Counted from the first letter of the stretch, positions 42,001 to 57,000 are shown. The stretch is DNA of 64,000 nt from Mercenaria mercenaria (GCF_021730395.1 NC_069379.1:25394501-25458500); one strand, 5' to 3'. Notes: generated from the sequence alone by a model not told the origin. Translations and numbers: made by a program.

Positions 42001-45000
42001 CGTGAACTTAGAATAACGGCCGAAATTCAAAGTTCAGTTGTAAAACCTAGTTGAAACCTTGGTCTACGGGCGTGTTTTCGCTCGAAAATATGGGTAAGTA
42101 TTAGAAGAACATGGTTTTACGTTCGAAAACCCTAGTTTATCTACTGTTAATCCTAGTTTTTTTCGACCGTGAACCTGGCTTCACGTTATTATTGGTCAAC
42201 TGGCTAGCCATAACCGTTTATTTATGTTTCTAAAAAAACAATAGTAAACATTGAGGGACATAATATCAGATAAAATATAAAGGTAACAAACACAACATCT
42301 ATATTTCGATATGCAATCCCAACCACACACACTCACATACACACACACACATCATGAATGTATGAACACTGATTAGATGGGGCGATTTTCTTGTCGGTAA
42401 GGGGGACAATTTTGGGCTCGAACCCCGCTATAAACCAGACTGTTAATGATTATTGTCTAGTAATGTTCCTTCCCGAATACGATGGTTAGGAAAATTGACG
42501 TACCCGTAATAATGTACTTCTTTTTTTGAAGAGTTCAATTCCTATCATGAGATTACTTAAACTAATTTTTCAGGAGGGCGTAGTTCAAGCCCCACTAGGA
42601 CCAAACTTTGTTAATTATATTTATTTTTTTTCTAGTAAGATAAACTGTTTCTTTTTCAAGACTTGTTATCATTGATCTGTCGTACAAAAGCGGAAATGTT
42701 TTATTTGATTAGCCATTTCTTGCTGTTTAAAATGAATTTAACCTGAAGGATGAATGTTTAAACATCTTTGAAAATACTTAGTTACATTTGTAAAAAATCT
42801 TGATTTTGCATTTATTCTTTAGTTTACAAAGTTTGGAAGAAATGGAGGTAGATAGGTTTTACTTCTGCTCTATGGGTCTTTATGAGCGCAGAGAGCAAGG
42901 CCATGATTTTTAAGAGTTGGAGCTTAATTTCTGTCCGATTTTATCCTTTTACTCGAGGCTCCGCAGAAAAATTGTTATCGACAATTTATTTTGTGTTTTG
43001 TAATTGTTACGCAATACTTTGAGGTTTCATTTAAAAAACATAATGGTAAAATGAATTCTCTGCTATCGTTTTGCGCAATGGCTATCACTTTGAAATTTGT
43101 CTCTGTTTCAGCTGGAGGAAAAATCAAAGCCTTGAGATGTCTGATGGTTGCGGGTTTTGCTAAATTTATTTTTTGTTTAAATGCAGATCTAAAAGTATAT
43201 ATGTATGAGAAAGAAATATAAATGTGCCTCATATCTAAGATGAACTTTGCCTGAACTTACATGAACTCATCTAAGTTGCGAGCTAGAAGTCAGTGATGTA
43301 ACCATGGGCTGGAATACCTAATTAGTGACAGATCTTGTATAATTTTAATGGTCAGTGTCAATGCATGAATAGAGGTTGAATAAGAACTGCTTGATCATTG
43401 ATAATTCATCCGCATTGTTCATGAATGGGACTACTTTGTGTAGCACATAAACATCCTTTGGATGTGATTTGGAATCAAGTAAAGATGCTATATGATTGTC
43501 AGAAAACACTTGTAAAAAAAACAACATAATTTATACAAAATTAACAAATAAAAAAACAACAACAACAAAAAACAACGACACGGTAAAAGTCGTTAAAAGA
43601 TGAATCACAGTGCGAAAATATGTTAACTTCAGAATGTATCAAGTTAATGCAATTGTTAAATACCCCAGTCACACATACGGCGCGGATAGCTACGTCTATC
43701 TACGGACAGAAACGTAGTAATCCGTATCTATCCGTACCTCACAGTAGTCATTCTTATTAATCCGTACAAAAACATGGTCAAAACGTATTCAAAACTTTTT
43801 CCAAACTTGCAAGTTTCTCCAACTTTTGAACATGCACAAAAGTTTGAGCGAACCGTAGCCATTTGAGCGTGACTTTAGTCCAACTTGGCTAAATCTTATT
43901 CATCCGTAGTTAAACGTATTTAAACGTAGTTTTCCGTGCTGTTACGTACCTCGCCGTAGCTGAACGTAGTTATCCGAGGCTGCTCGTACTTAAGCATAGT
44001 TCAACGTAGTTTACCGCAGACCCGTCCGTGCACTGGGCAAGTTGCAAGGCGCAGTAAAACGTAATTCAACGTAGTACCTCGCACCTATCCGTACTTATTC
44101 GCGTCCTGTATTGTTTTGTTTGTTTCCTGTTTCTCACCATCTTTACCGTACTAAGACGTACTGCTCCGTAGTTATACACCCACAGACTAATCCTACCCGC
44201 ACCGTACCTCAACGCACGGACATATCCGTATGTGTGACTGTAGCTTCACATTACCAATACGGGTTCACTATCTTAATATAACCTGAAAACAGTTGAAAAC
44301 GTGTGTTAAAACAAAACTCACTTACATATACGCCCCCACCCTTTAAGCAAATTGGTGACAAAGCACTTTTTACATTATATCTTTCAGTATTCGTCAGAAT
44401 ATTTAAAACGAATTAGTATAAAAAAAATAGCCTAGAAAGGTATAATGTGGTCATTTGTCTCTTCTCACGTTACTGTGGCAGTTCCGCGCAGCGACTACGT
44501 CCCGTATTGCAAATAATCTGAAAGACTTGACATAACTCATATCACTTTAAGTTCACTTTAATTGATATTTCATATTTCTTATTTTCCATGCTGTGTCAGG
44601 TCGTCAAATAACGCGCAGTTTAACTAATATCGACGATTGATTCTCGGAACCAGCGTTTGTTTAATTAGCTACTTACAGACTGGGGGCATGATCTATAACG
44701 TAGCGGTCAACAGTGTTGAGTTACGAAAAAGTTCCATTCATACGGACATTTCATCATAGAGGCGAATTAATTTACCATCATTATGTAATGTTTTCTAATG
44801 TTATCTTTCAAGTATTTACCGTTAGAAAAATAAAACACTATTATAACATGTTTTAGCAAATAGTTCCATTGAAACAGGTAAGTTTAACAATCTTTATACA
44901 ACTCTATGGCAAAACTGATAAACGTGACGGACTATTTGAATTGCGCATGAAATAATATTTTGTGTTGTCAGTCTCAGCACCTGTTAAACTTTGTGGAAAC

Positions 45001-48000
45001 TCGATATATTGTTATAATAGTCTGGCGAATAACGCCAGCCTAAAAATGATAATTTACACTAGCTAGTGTAATAAATCTTTGACGTCGACGTCGTTTATAG
45101 TATAGGGAACATTGGTCAAATTGACTTGCTTACATAGTAAAAGAAATTGACATCCCTTGATGGATGGCAGAGTTATTGACCGGACAAGAAATATACAATG
45201 TTAACCTTTGACTTCTAAGTGTGGCCTTGACCTTGGAGCTAGGTGTCTGGATCTTGCGCCTGACACGTCATCTCAGTTTCGTCACGTGAGTGCAAAAAGT
45301 GGATAACTCATTAACTAAATGAAGGACGTATTCACTATTTGCGCTAAGATGACAATATAGGGAACGTTTATGCAAAGTAATTTTAAAATCTCTTCATTGA
45401 TGGAAGAGTTATAGAACGGACAAGAAACAAACCATGTTAGACTTTGATCCTCTAAATGTGACCCTGGCCTTAAATCTAGGCGTCTGGATGTTGTGCATGA
45501 TACGATTTTTCGTTATGGGGAATATTTATGACAAGCAATTTCAAATTCCCTTGATGAATGTCAGAGTTATGAACTGGACATGACACAAATCCTATTAACC
45601 TTTTACTTTTTAACTGTGATCTTTGAGCTAGGAATCTGGGTCTTGTACATGAAACATTGTCTGATTATGGCTAACATTTATGCAAATATATTTCAAAATC
45701 CCTTCATGAATGGCAGAGTTAGGGATCGGACACAAAAACAGACCCTGCTAAAATTTGACTTCCAAGTGTAACTTTGACCTTGGGACTAAGGATCTGAATC
45801 TTGCGCCTGACACGTCGTCCCATTATGATAAACATTTACGCCAAGTAATTTCGAAATCTAATGATGAATGGCAGAGTTACGAACCGGACACGAAGCAGAC
45901 CCTATTAACGTTTGACTTCTAAGTGTGACATTGACCTTGCTCGGGGGCATAGCAATAAAAAAAATACTGTAGTGTAAATATAATGTTATTTGCTGAAACA
46001 TCGTTTTAAGATGTAAGGGTACTTTAATAAATAAACAACCTTAAAAAATTATCAAATGTTTGTGTTAAAATTCACGAAATATATCATACTTAATAACTTA
46101 AGAATAATATATCACACCCTATAAACGACTGTACTCCCCCTCTTCCTCTTGCGACTTATCTAAACAATAAACAGACACGCTTAAGGTTAGAAATCGTCTT
46201 GAAATTAATTATTTTGCTTACATTTTATGTGTATTTAAGTTTAACAATAAGTCTAACATAAATATGTGTTTATGGTGATAAAATAGAGGAAAATGTTTAC
46301 AAAATACTGACAAAATGTTGACTGATCATACTCATTGCATAAAAATTCACTCGACCAAGTCACGAAACTGATGAATAACACGTCAAATTGATTTGTAATA
46401 TAATAATCAATCCATGATGTTTTTCTGATATAAGCATACATACTCCATAAATATATATGTAAATAAGATGTTGCATATCTGTTACGTTTTTTGAAAGAAA
46501 CTAATTTTAATATAGTCGGCAAAAAAACATTCACTGTGTGCTGACATGCAAATTTTGATATTAAATTTTAATCTGAACGCGTACATGTATTTGCGACTGA
46601 AACTGTATTCCATTTTGCGACTACATTCAGCGATTTATGTCATTTAAAGGCGTAAATAAACTAAACAAAATGCATACCAAATTGTCTCTATTGATCTGTC
46701 GTCATGTATATAATGTCATTAAATGTCGAAACTCTCGTGCTATGCATGTACTAATCGAATGTGTGTGTGTGTGGTGGTGGGGGGAGGGGGGGGGGGGGGG
46801 GAAACTGAAAGTATATACTACTATGTCATGCAAGAAATTAACCGTCTGTCTATTCCTTATGGAAGTCACGCGAAGAAATGTTACCTGTCGACTTCAAAAT
46901 GTCGATGAGATGAGACAGGAGTGGACTATAGGTTGACCCCCGTCTGTCTGTCTGTCTGCCAACAAAATGATCCTCTGAAATGGCACGAGTTCTGCCACGT
47001 CTTTGTTTTAATGTCATCGGCAAGCTGTGTGTTATTTGGTAAGTTAAATGTATGGGAAATAACGGTCAAATCAGGGTGGGTAGTCAACACGACGAATACA
47101 TGTCTAGGCGCAGCTAAGATACCTGTGATTGCACCTACCTTAATATTTCACACACACATTTAGGGCAATATGTAGTGAACACACTTGTACTATTTTTAGC
47201 TCACTTGTCACATAGTGACAGTGTGAGCTTTTGTGATCGCCCTTCGTCCATTCATCAGTCGTCTGTCCGTCCACAATTTTCTTGAGAACATGATAGAGAC
47301 CACATGTTGTATTTGATTTTTATCAAAGTTGCTCACAACTTGTATGGGCATAATATCTCGGTTCCTTTCGAAAAGTGACCAGATCCCATCATGGGTTCCA
47401 GATATCTAAATAATATCAAGATTAACATTCTGAAAAAAAAAGTTTCATTACGATATGGACACAAATGTGGCCTATAGAGTGTTAACAAGTTTTTCCTTTG
47501 CTTTGACCTGGTGACCTAGTTTTTGACCCAATATAATCCAGGTACAAACCTGACCTAAAAATTATCAAGATAAAGAATCTGACTAAGTTTCATGAACATA
47601 CAGTCATAAGTGTAGCCTCTAGAGTGTTAACAAGCTTTTCCTTTGATTGGAACTGGTGACTTAGTGTTTGATCCCAGATAACCCAATATCAAAGTCGCCC
47701 AAAATTTTAATGAGGATAGCATTCTGACCAAGTGTCATTAAGATTGAGTCAAAATTGTGACCTCTAGAGTGTTAACAAGCTTTTCCTTTGATTTGACCTG
47801 GTGACCTAGTTTATGAACCAAGTTGACCCAATATCAATGTCGTCCAAGATTTTATTGAGGGTAATATTCTGACCAAGTTTCATAAATATTTGGCTAAAAT
47901 TGTGATATCTAAATTGTTAACAAGCTTTTCCTTTGATTTGACCTGGTGACCTAGTTGTTCAGCCCAGATGATTCAATATCAAACTCGTCCAAAATTCTAT

Positions 48001-51000
48001 TCAAGGTAATATTCTGACCAAGTTTCATTAAGATTGGACCAAAATTGTGACGTCTAGTCTAGATTGTTAACAGTAAATTTGTTGACGACGGACGAGGGCG
48101 ACGGACGACAAATGACACAGGGTGATCACAAAAGCTCACCTTCAGCACTACTTGCTCACGTGTGCTAATAAACCCTCATATTTTCCTCTTATTGCACTTC
48201 TGCTTGTAAAATGGGGGCTTATTTCATTTGCAGAATGTATTTTCAGTAAAATAAGGCAAGTTTCGTGTTAAATTCCGTGTGTTTTGGCAAATACAAAGAC
48301 AAAACTAAAATACAGCTGTTAACTGTGCGACGCTATCAAAAAAGCGATCAACAAAGGGTAAGTGGATTCAATCTATCGCCGTTTTACTACAAATCACCCA
48401 TTTACTGTTCATATTTTCACAGCTTATTAATTGTAGTTTGCGATGATATATCGGTTTCAATAGGTTGAAATTCTAGAAAATATAGTCTTGTGCGCGACAC
48501 ATCCTCTCATGATGGTCTCATGATGATGAACATTTGTACCAAATCATTTCAGAATCCCTTAATGCATAAAGAAGTTATGGCACGGATACGGAAAACAGAC
48601 ATTGTTTTACATTTAAGAAGAAGATGGGCATTATACATATTGCCTATGTTTGTGTGTAAATTTTAAGAGAGGTAGGTGTAATAGTATTCAAGAAATTGCA
48701 CGACCAAATTCACGAGGACACATATACAAACCGACCGAACAGACAGACCGCATGGTGACTTCTATACATCACCCTCCTTCAGACTTCGTTTGCGGGTTAT
48801 AATTATGAAAAAAATACTACAGGAGCATTGGAAACGCTGATATCTTATAAATAAGTCAGTTGCAAAAAGGCATACAGTCTTTTTTTACGAAAGTCGCCAA
48901 CACTGTACAGCTAGTACTGAAGCAAACATGCATACAGTCAGAAAATCACACCGAATCTTCTTTCATTGATTGTTATAAACAGATTTGAGAAATTAGCAAT
49001 GATTTTATTTTATTTTACCAAACTAGTATTGTTTCTTTATCCTTGAAACGGTGGAATTTACATGTAGATCATTCTTCTAGCAAGAATATATGTACTTTTG
49101 AAGCCGACAAAGCACAATTTCTGGACAAAATCAGTGATCAATCGATTTTTTTTTGCCATCATTTAACCTGTAATCAGTCTAACACATAACATACAGAAAC
49201 AAATCATGTTCAGTTTCCAAAGATACAAATATACATACCATCAACGCATAGCAATCAGTTCAAAATGGTGTTTTCAACTTTTATCTGTCAGTTTATTGTT
49301 TTGATGAGTCGCAAGAGGGCAGTACAGTCATTTATAGGGTGTCAATTATTAAGCAGCAGTATCTCTGAGTTTAATTTGTGCAATAGACATTAGTGTACAT
49401 TTATTTACAACAATGTCACGGGTCAGAGAGATAACAAAGAAACCGATAGGTAGACTGGCTGTACTCTTCACAAATACCTTGCGAAACTGTAGGGAATCTA
49501 AAGTGGTAGTATATTCATGGCACGAAGAACTAACACTGACGCCTTAAAGATACCTACATAAAAGTTGATATTAGCTATTCTTGCATAAAAAATAAATTTT
49601 TCACTGGATCCGCCCATGAATTAACGGGAGAAAAATCGTGTGCAAACAAGGCCATTCATGTGCTGTTAATACCCGATTTTTATTTTTGTAATGCTTTTCT
49701 AGGGACGTATATGTATTTCTGCGCAGATTGACATCTGGTATCTGCGTCTTGTTTCTTTCATAAAAACCTCTTCTTGAAGCATAAAAGATGCAATCTAAAC
49801 CATAGAATGTTTTGCTGTATCAGTAACTAACGCCAAATGCGCTGCCCCCAACAATTTTCGTACTCGTTTCTTCCCTTGTTTACTCCCCTTTTAGAACCCG
49901 GCGTCGATTCAGATTTTGTAGACAACCGTGAATATTAAAGAATCGCGTGTAACCTGTGCGATTCTTTGTTTTTAGGAATCATATATATAATCTTGGTAAG
50001 TATCAGTCGGTATGTGTTTATCTAATTTCCCGAAGAATTTATATAAACAGCTTGGAAGGTTGACACTACGTTCGTACTCATCCGTACTCCAAACTGCACC
50101 CGCACTCGTTTACACTTTTGGCATAACTGACGAAATTAGTACTAGAAAAAGACATATCATGGTGAAAGTGACACAAGAGCAACGCGATCTAGCTGTCGGA
50201 ATGTTGCTAGCCGAGACACATTTACGACACGTGTGTAATTATTTTTGCAATTTCAAAAGAATTTTGATATAATCTGTTTGTAGCTGTTACTTTGATGATT
50301 ATTTCCGTTTGTAACCTTATTTCCATTTACAATAACCTTCAGTCGTTGGTTACCTACCATCCGCGCTCACTTGGCGAAAATTAACCCAAGTTCAATTTAT
50401 TGAAGTGACCGATTTTGGATTTTGTTGTATAATTCCGTAAGATGGATTTTTCCAGCACCGGTAAAAATACCGGAAATCCCCGTCTGGTATGCAAGAAAAT
50501 ATAAACTGACCGATTAGGAATTTTGTTGAGTGTAATTGTAACATTTGTTTACTAATTAATTTATTACAGATGCCCAAACTATCAACAATTACCATCTAGC
50601 TGCACTTTTGTACGGGATCCAAATAACCCGTGTTGTCAGGTACCGCAATGTACGTAAGTTCTACATGTTTGTTCTTTTAATTATGACTCTTCTGCTAAAA
50701 ATGCACGTCTTTTCTTTGAAAACGGCCTTGAGATGAGATGAATGTTTGAATGACGTCGAGTTGTGTTAATTAAAGAGTAATTATGTCGTAATAATGAAAA
50801 GGGTAATGGTATCATAATAATTGAAGAGTAATGACGTCGTAAGTATTGAAAAGGGTAATGGTATCATAATAATTGAAGAGTAATGACGTCGTAAGTATTG
50901 AAAAGGGTAATGGTATCATAATAATTGAAGAGTAATGACGTCGTAAGTATTGAAAAGGGTAATGGTATCGCAGCAATAGTTAGGAGTAATGAAATCGTAG

Positions 51001-54000
51001 TTATTATACCCCCGCAAACGAAGTGTTGAGGGGGAGGGGGGAGGGGGGGGGATTGAGCTTGTCGGTGGGTCGGTGGGTCTGTTGGTTTTCATGGTTTCAC
51101 TGTAACATAACCCAAGAAAGGCTCAGCAGATTTGAATAAATTTTGGTACACAGGTGTAACATCATAAAATACGGGTCATGCCTACAAACTAGTATTTTTG
51201 ACGTAGTTATGGCCCCTTTCTAGCTTAAAATTTGCCAAAATCACAGTAACTCATGAAATATTTTTTGTACACAGGTGTAACATCATAAAATACAGGTCAA
51301 GTTAGACTGCCTACAAACCACCGCCCCTTTCCAACTTAAAATTCGTCAAACTCATGGTATCCGGACTCATGAAAGCTTTGACAGACTTAAATAATTTTGA
51401 AACATATGTGTAACATCGTCAAATATAGAACAAGTTCGACTTTGACACTGGCTACAAACCATAAGGTTTTCACATAGTTATTATTATAACCATGGCCACG
51501 ACTAATTTGTTACGCTTGTCCATGCACTTTCTTTGAAACTAATGGCCGGATTTTGATATAAATTGCAGCTCTTGTCGCTAGTCTAAATAATAATGGGACC
51601 TCAATTTGTCTACCCAGAGGGAGATATCGACCAGTCAAAATGTATAACGATATTCAATTTGTGGCCATTTCTTTCTTATGGTTGCCATACTTCTGTTACA
51701 AGGCCGTATTGTGGGATTATAATCCGTCACTCCTGTGACAATTCTAGTTGAAAATGGTAATGGTATCGTTAAAACTGAAAAGAGTAAGGGCATCGTTATC
51801 ATTGAAAAGAGTAATTTATCCTAATAAATGAAAAAGAGTAACGGCTTGTCAATAATTAAAAAGAGTATTGACATCATAATCGTTGAAAATAGGTATGGCG
51901 TCGTTATATTTGTAAAGTTTAATGGTACATGTATTGTAATGATTTATAAGAGTATGTTTTCATGATTTGTCAAAAAGAGTAATTGCTATATATCTGAAAA
52001 ATGTAACGATGTCGTAGTTATTGAAAAGAGAATTGGCATCGTAATATTGAAAAAGAGTAATGACATCGTAATAATTGAAAAGAGTAATGACATCTTAATT
52101 ACTGAAGAGTATTTACATCGTAATAACTGGAGAGGATAATGGCATCGTAATAACCGAAAAGAGTAATGACATCGTAATTACTGAAAAGAGTGATGACATC
52201 GTAATTACTGAAAAGAGTAATGACATCTTACTTACTGAAAAGAGTATTTACATCGTAATATACTTTTATTTATGTAATCACAAGCAGCGTTTCTGGAATC
52301 TGAACCAGCCAGGTAATCTGATCTCCACAAATAAATGCCAACTTCTCCACATGAATATGAGGTGGAGGCCAAATGATATGTTGAAAAGAGTAATGACATC
52401 GTAATTACTGAAAAGAGTAATGACATCTTACTTACTGAAAAGAGTATTTACATCGTAATATCTGGAGAGGATAATGGCATCGTAATAACCAAAAAGAGTA
52501 ATGACATCGTAATTACCGAAAAGAGAAATGATATCGTTATAACTGGAAAGGATAATGGTATCGTGGTCAGTGAATAGAGTAAAGGCATTGAAAGAACAGA
52601 ACAGGATATCGTAATCATTGAAAATAATTATGGTATCGTGATAATTGAACTATCGCAATTTGAAAAAAAAATGTAATTGCCGAATAAAATCTGGAAAGAG
52701 TAACGATATCATAATTATTGAAAAGAGTAGTTGCATCGTAGTATTTGAAAAGAAATGAGTAATGACAATGTAATTACTGAAAAGTGTAATGATATCGTAA
52801 GAACTGAAAAGAGTAATGATATCGTAAGAACTGAAAATAGTAATGATATCGTAAGAACTGAAAAGAGTAATGATATCGTAAGAACTGAAAAGGATAATGG
52901 CATCGTAATAACTTAATAATGACACCGTAATAATTTTTAAAAGAAAAATTGCATCTTTATTACTGAAAAGAGTAATATCATTTCACATATTAAAGAAAAG
53001 AGTAATGATATTATAATGAAGGAAGAGGAATGCGGCATCATAATTAAAAAGAATATTTGACATCACATTATTCATAAATATTCATGTTTGTTCAGTTTTA
53101 CAAATTTTGTTACAATCGGCAGAGTATCTTGGTAGTTGCATAAGATACAGATTTACAATGATTCCAAGGGTCATTCAAAAGTTTTTAGAATTTATCCAAT
53201 TCAATTTAGGTACATTAGGTCCATTAGATGGAAACAGCAATATTTACAAGCAACACAAAATGAAATATGATCCTTTGATTTAAAACAAGTAGTTTTTTCA
53301 TTTTTAAAGGGTCGTTTTCGCGTTTATTTGGATAATATCGTCTTTGGACACATATTGTTTCGTTTGTTTCTCATCATACAGTACTATTGAATGCCCTGTG
53401 TGTTAAAACTGCGGCCTCAATATTGGAAAACAACATATGTTTTCATGTTTTCATGTTTTCATGTGATTTTGACCTATATGCGATTAGCTTATCACATTTA
53501 TTGAATGCCGTTTTTGCAATTTTGCTGGCATACATAATTTCCAGGCAGCAATTCATTAATAATATTTAAAAAAGCAGGTTTGAATACTCTTCAATCGCGA
53601 AAATTGGGCAGTTGAGGTAAAAGTTATGTTATACATACAGAATTAAGAAATATATATTTTATAGATCTACTTGTAAAACACGTAATACTATAATGAAATA
53701 ATATTTCCTACATTAAAGCGTAATGGTATAATAATAAAAAAAACAAGCATGCTATTCACCCATAAGTTTCTTATTAGGATGAGTTGTCGCACATACACCA
53801 ATAACAATTTCTGGTCTGTGTAACTTCTGGCCATAGGAAATCTTTTGATTTGTCACTTTATACGGCATCCTGTAGATCTGAAGGCTGCACACAATTTAAT
53901 ATGTAATTTACTTAAAGGGAAAGGCAATGTTGTTCTTATGTTAATTCCGTCTGCTAGGATTTCTTAAATAAAGAAGTGAAAACAATTTCAAAATCGACTT

Positions 54001-57000
54001 AAAAATGATATAGTTATTAGCTTTTAAATATTTATCAAAATGACGGCCAATTTGTTTCCACGGCTGGCGGATTAATTGAATTTCTAGATACATACATGTA
54101 TTTGAACTGTATTTACTTATTTCTGTAAATTAATTTCTCTACTTTTGCCAGTTATAATGAAAGAAATTACCATGTTTTACATCTAACACACAAGAAAGAT
54201 ATGATTTAATGTACAAACATGTAGTTATTTGCTAAATAAAGAATTCAGCAGTGTGTAAATGATGTCATGAACACACTAAAGATCAACCATTTTCTTAAAT
54301 TTTGAATTTTTTTCAATAGTGGTCCGATTTTTAAAACTCTTTCAGGCTTGAGGATGGCTTTCATACAGAATTAACTTATTTTCAGGCATTCCTTACCCTT
54401 TAAATCCCAAACATGTTAGTGTTCCTATTTCGATTTGTTTTATCAGCATCTATGATATCCCATCGCTGAATACTGTGAGCTCGAAACAACGAAAGGACTA
54501 TATTACGATGTTGAAATGTCGAAATTACGGAATTACCATGGTGAACAGTCGAAATTACGACGATGAAAACAAACGACAAAACGATGGTGAAAAATAGAAG
54601 TAATTTAAGTATCGTACTTTCCAGTTTTCACCATCGTAATTTCGTTGTTTCGACTTTTCACTATCATGAGTTTGACATTTCACCATCATCCTTTCGACTT
54701 TCCACCATCGTACTTTCGGCTTTTCACCTTCATAGTTTTGTAGTTTCGAGTTTTCAGCATCGTAATATCAACTTTTTGATGTCCATGCGTGTACCTGTGC
54801 AAGAACCTCTATGTGTTGTTCTTCTGTATGTACCTTTCTCTATTCCTCTGCATGTACCTTTATATTTACCTCATATTCGTCTGTATGCTCCTCAGTATGT
54901 ACCTCTGTATATCTGTAAATTTACCTCTATGCATGTATATTTTACTGTATGTTCCCTGTATGGTTCTCTGTATGTTACTCTGTATGTACCAAGGTATGCT
55001 GCTCTGAAGATTCCTCTGTATATACCTGTAAATAGTCCTCTTTATGTACCTTCAATGTATGTCCCTTTCTATTTTCCACTGCATGTTCCTTTGTATGATT
55101 CTCTATATGTTACTTGCCCCTCATCGATGTGGGTTCGACCCTCACTTCATGACATTTTTGTGAGGAAGCCATCCAGCTGGCTTACGGAAGGTCGGTGGTT
55201 CTACCCAGGTGCACGCTCTTAATGAAATAATGCATGGAGGGGCACCTGGGGTCTTCCTCCACAATCAAAGCTAGAAAGTCGCCATATGACCTATAAATGT
55301 GTCGTTGTGACGTTAAACCGAACAAAATAGATAAATAAATAGATATGTTACTCTGTATATACCAAGGTATGCTGCTCTGAAGGTTCTTCTGTATATACCT
55401 GTAAATGTTCCTCATTATGTACCTTTGTATCCCTTTGTATGTTCCACTGCATGTTCCTCTGTATGATTCTCTGTATGTTACTCAGTATGTACCAAGGAAT
55501 GTTGCTTTGAAGGTTCCTCAATTTATACCTTTAAATGTTCCTCTTTATGTACCTTTGTATCCTTTTGTATGCTGCACTGTATGTTCCTCTATATGATTCT
55601 CTGAATGTTCTTCTGTATATACCTGTAAATGTTCCTCTCTATGTACCTTTGTATCCCTTTGTATGGTCCTCTGTATGATTCTCTGTATGTTATTCTGTAT
55701 ATACCAAGATGTGTTGCTCTGAAGGTTCTTCTGTATATACCTGTAAATGTTCCTCTTTATGTACCTTTGTATATTCCTCCATGTGAACATGATATTTGTA
55801 TTTAATCAACACTGCATGTACATGTTTATGTACTACTGTAAGTTCCTCGGTATGTATCTTTTTCCTGTTCCACTTTATGCGCCTTTGTATATGTACATCT
55901 GTATGTTCATCAGTATGAACCTTTGATGGCTTTTTTTTCTGTATGAAGCATGTAGGTTCCTTTCTATGTACTTCTGTTTGTTCCTATATATGTACGTTGG
56001 TATATACCTTTGATTGTTGCTGTATGTACCTCTGTATGTTCCTGTGTGTGTACATTTATGGGTTCTCCAGTGTGTACCTCTGTATGTTCCTGTGTGTGTA
56101 TATTTATACGTTCTCCAGTGTGTACCTCTGTATGTTCCTGTGTGTGTATATTTATACGTTCTCCAGTGTGTACCTCTGTACGTTCCTGTGTGTGTACATT
56201 TATGGGTTCTCCAGCGTGTACCTCTGTACGTTCCTGTGTGTGTACATTTATGAGTTCTCCAGTGTGTACCTCCATGTTCCTGCGTGTCTCCATGTTCCTG
56301 TGTGTGAACATTTATGAGTTCTCCAGTGTGTACCCCTGTATGCTCCTGTGTGTGTACATTTGTGGGTTCTCCAGTGTGTACCTCTGTATGTTCCTGTGTG
56401 TGTACTTTATGGGTTCTCCAGTGTGTACCTCTGTAGTTTCCAATGTATGACATTTCTAGGTTCTTCAGTATTTAACTCTGTAAGTTCCTCTGTAAATAGC
56501 TCTTGAACCTTTCTAAGTTCTTCTCTATGTACCTCTGTATGTTTCTCTGTATGTATCTGTGTATGTTTGACTGTATTTAACTTTCTAGGTTCTTCTGTAT
56601 GTACCACTGTACGTTCCTCTGTAGGTTCATTTACTGGAACTGGAACTGGCACTAGTGGTACTGGAACTGGATATGGATATTTTTTATCTAGTAAGTAGAA
56701 TTTCCACAAGAACTTGAGTATTTCATAACTTGTTGTGTTTTTAGGTGTATTTATAAACACCACCGGCTACTGGTCTGGAGGAATCCTTCAGAGTGTTGTG
56801 CAAGATACAAAAGAGTTTTAATAACCAGAACCTTCTCTTGTTCTTCAGTGTGCCAAATTGAAAGTATCCGTACACGGGACTCTTCTCCGAAAGACTGTTA
56901 GTAGTCATAATTGGATCTTACTCTCCATGACTGTCCGGCGTCTTACTACAGAACTACTAGCTTCGCTGTAGCTTTAAAAATTATACGAATTGTTTTGTTA

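Noticed and set aside
52650-52925. Minus-strand hydrophobic frame (repeated S-Y-D-I-I-T-L-F-S)
   Set aside because: Product of the 27-bp minisatellite; a membrane protein is not supported.
53372-53569. Candidate bait-region exon after catcatacag
   Set aside because: No stop-free frame compatible with the exon 17 phase, and no family-like sequence.
54563-55222. 219-codon + strand open frame
   Set aside because: It runs through the strand-switching 22-bp repeat, the TGTACCTCTG array and into a SINE. The product is a repeat translation with no domain.
55875-56453. 192-codon minus-strand frame and several overlapping + frames rich in Thr/His/Glu or Cys/Val
   Set aside because: All come from the 48-bp repeat, whose length is a multiple of three; several frames are open at once, as expected for a stop-free repeat.
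56746-56823. Possible exon or gene end after gtgtttttag (GVFINTTGYWSGGILQ...stop)
   Set aside because: The acceptor-like site is good, but the peptide matches no family segment, the frame ends in a stop, and it does not bridge exon 17 to exon 18.
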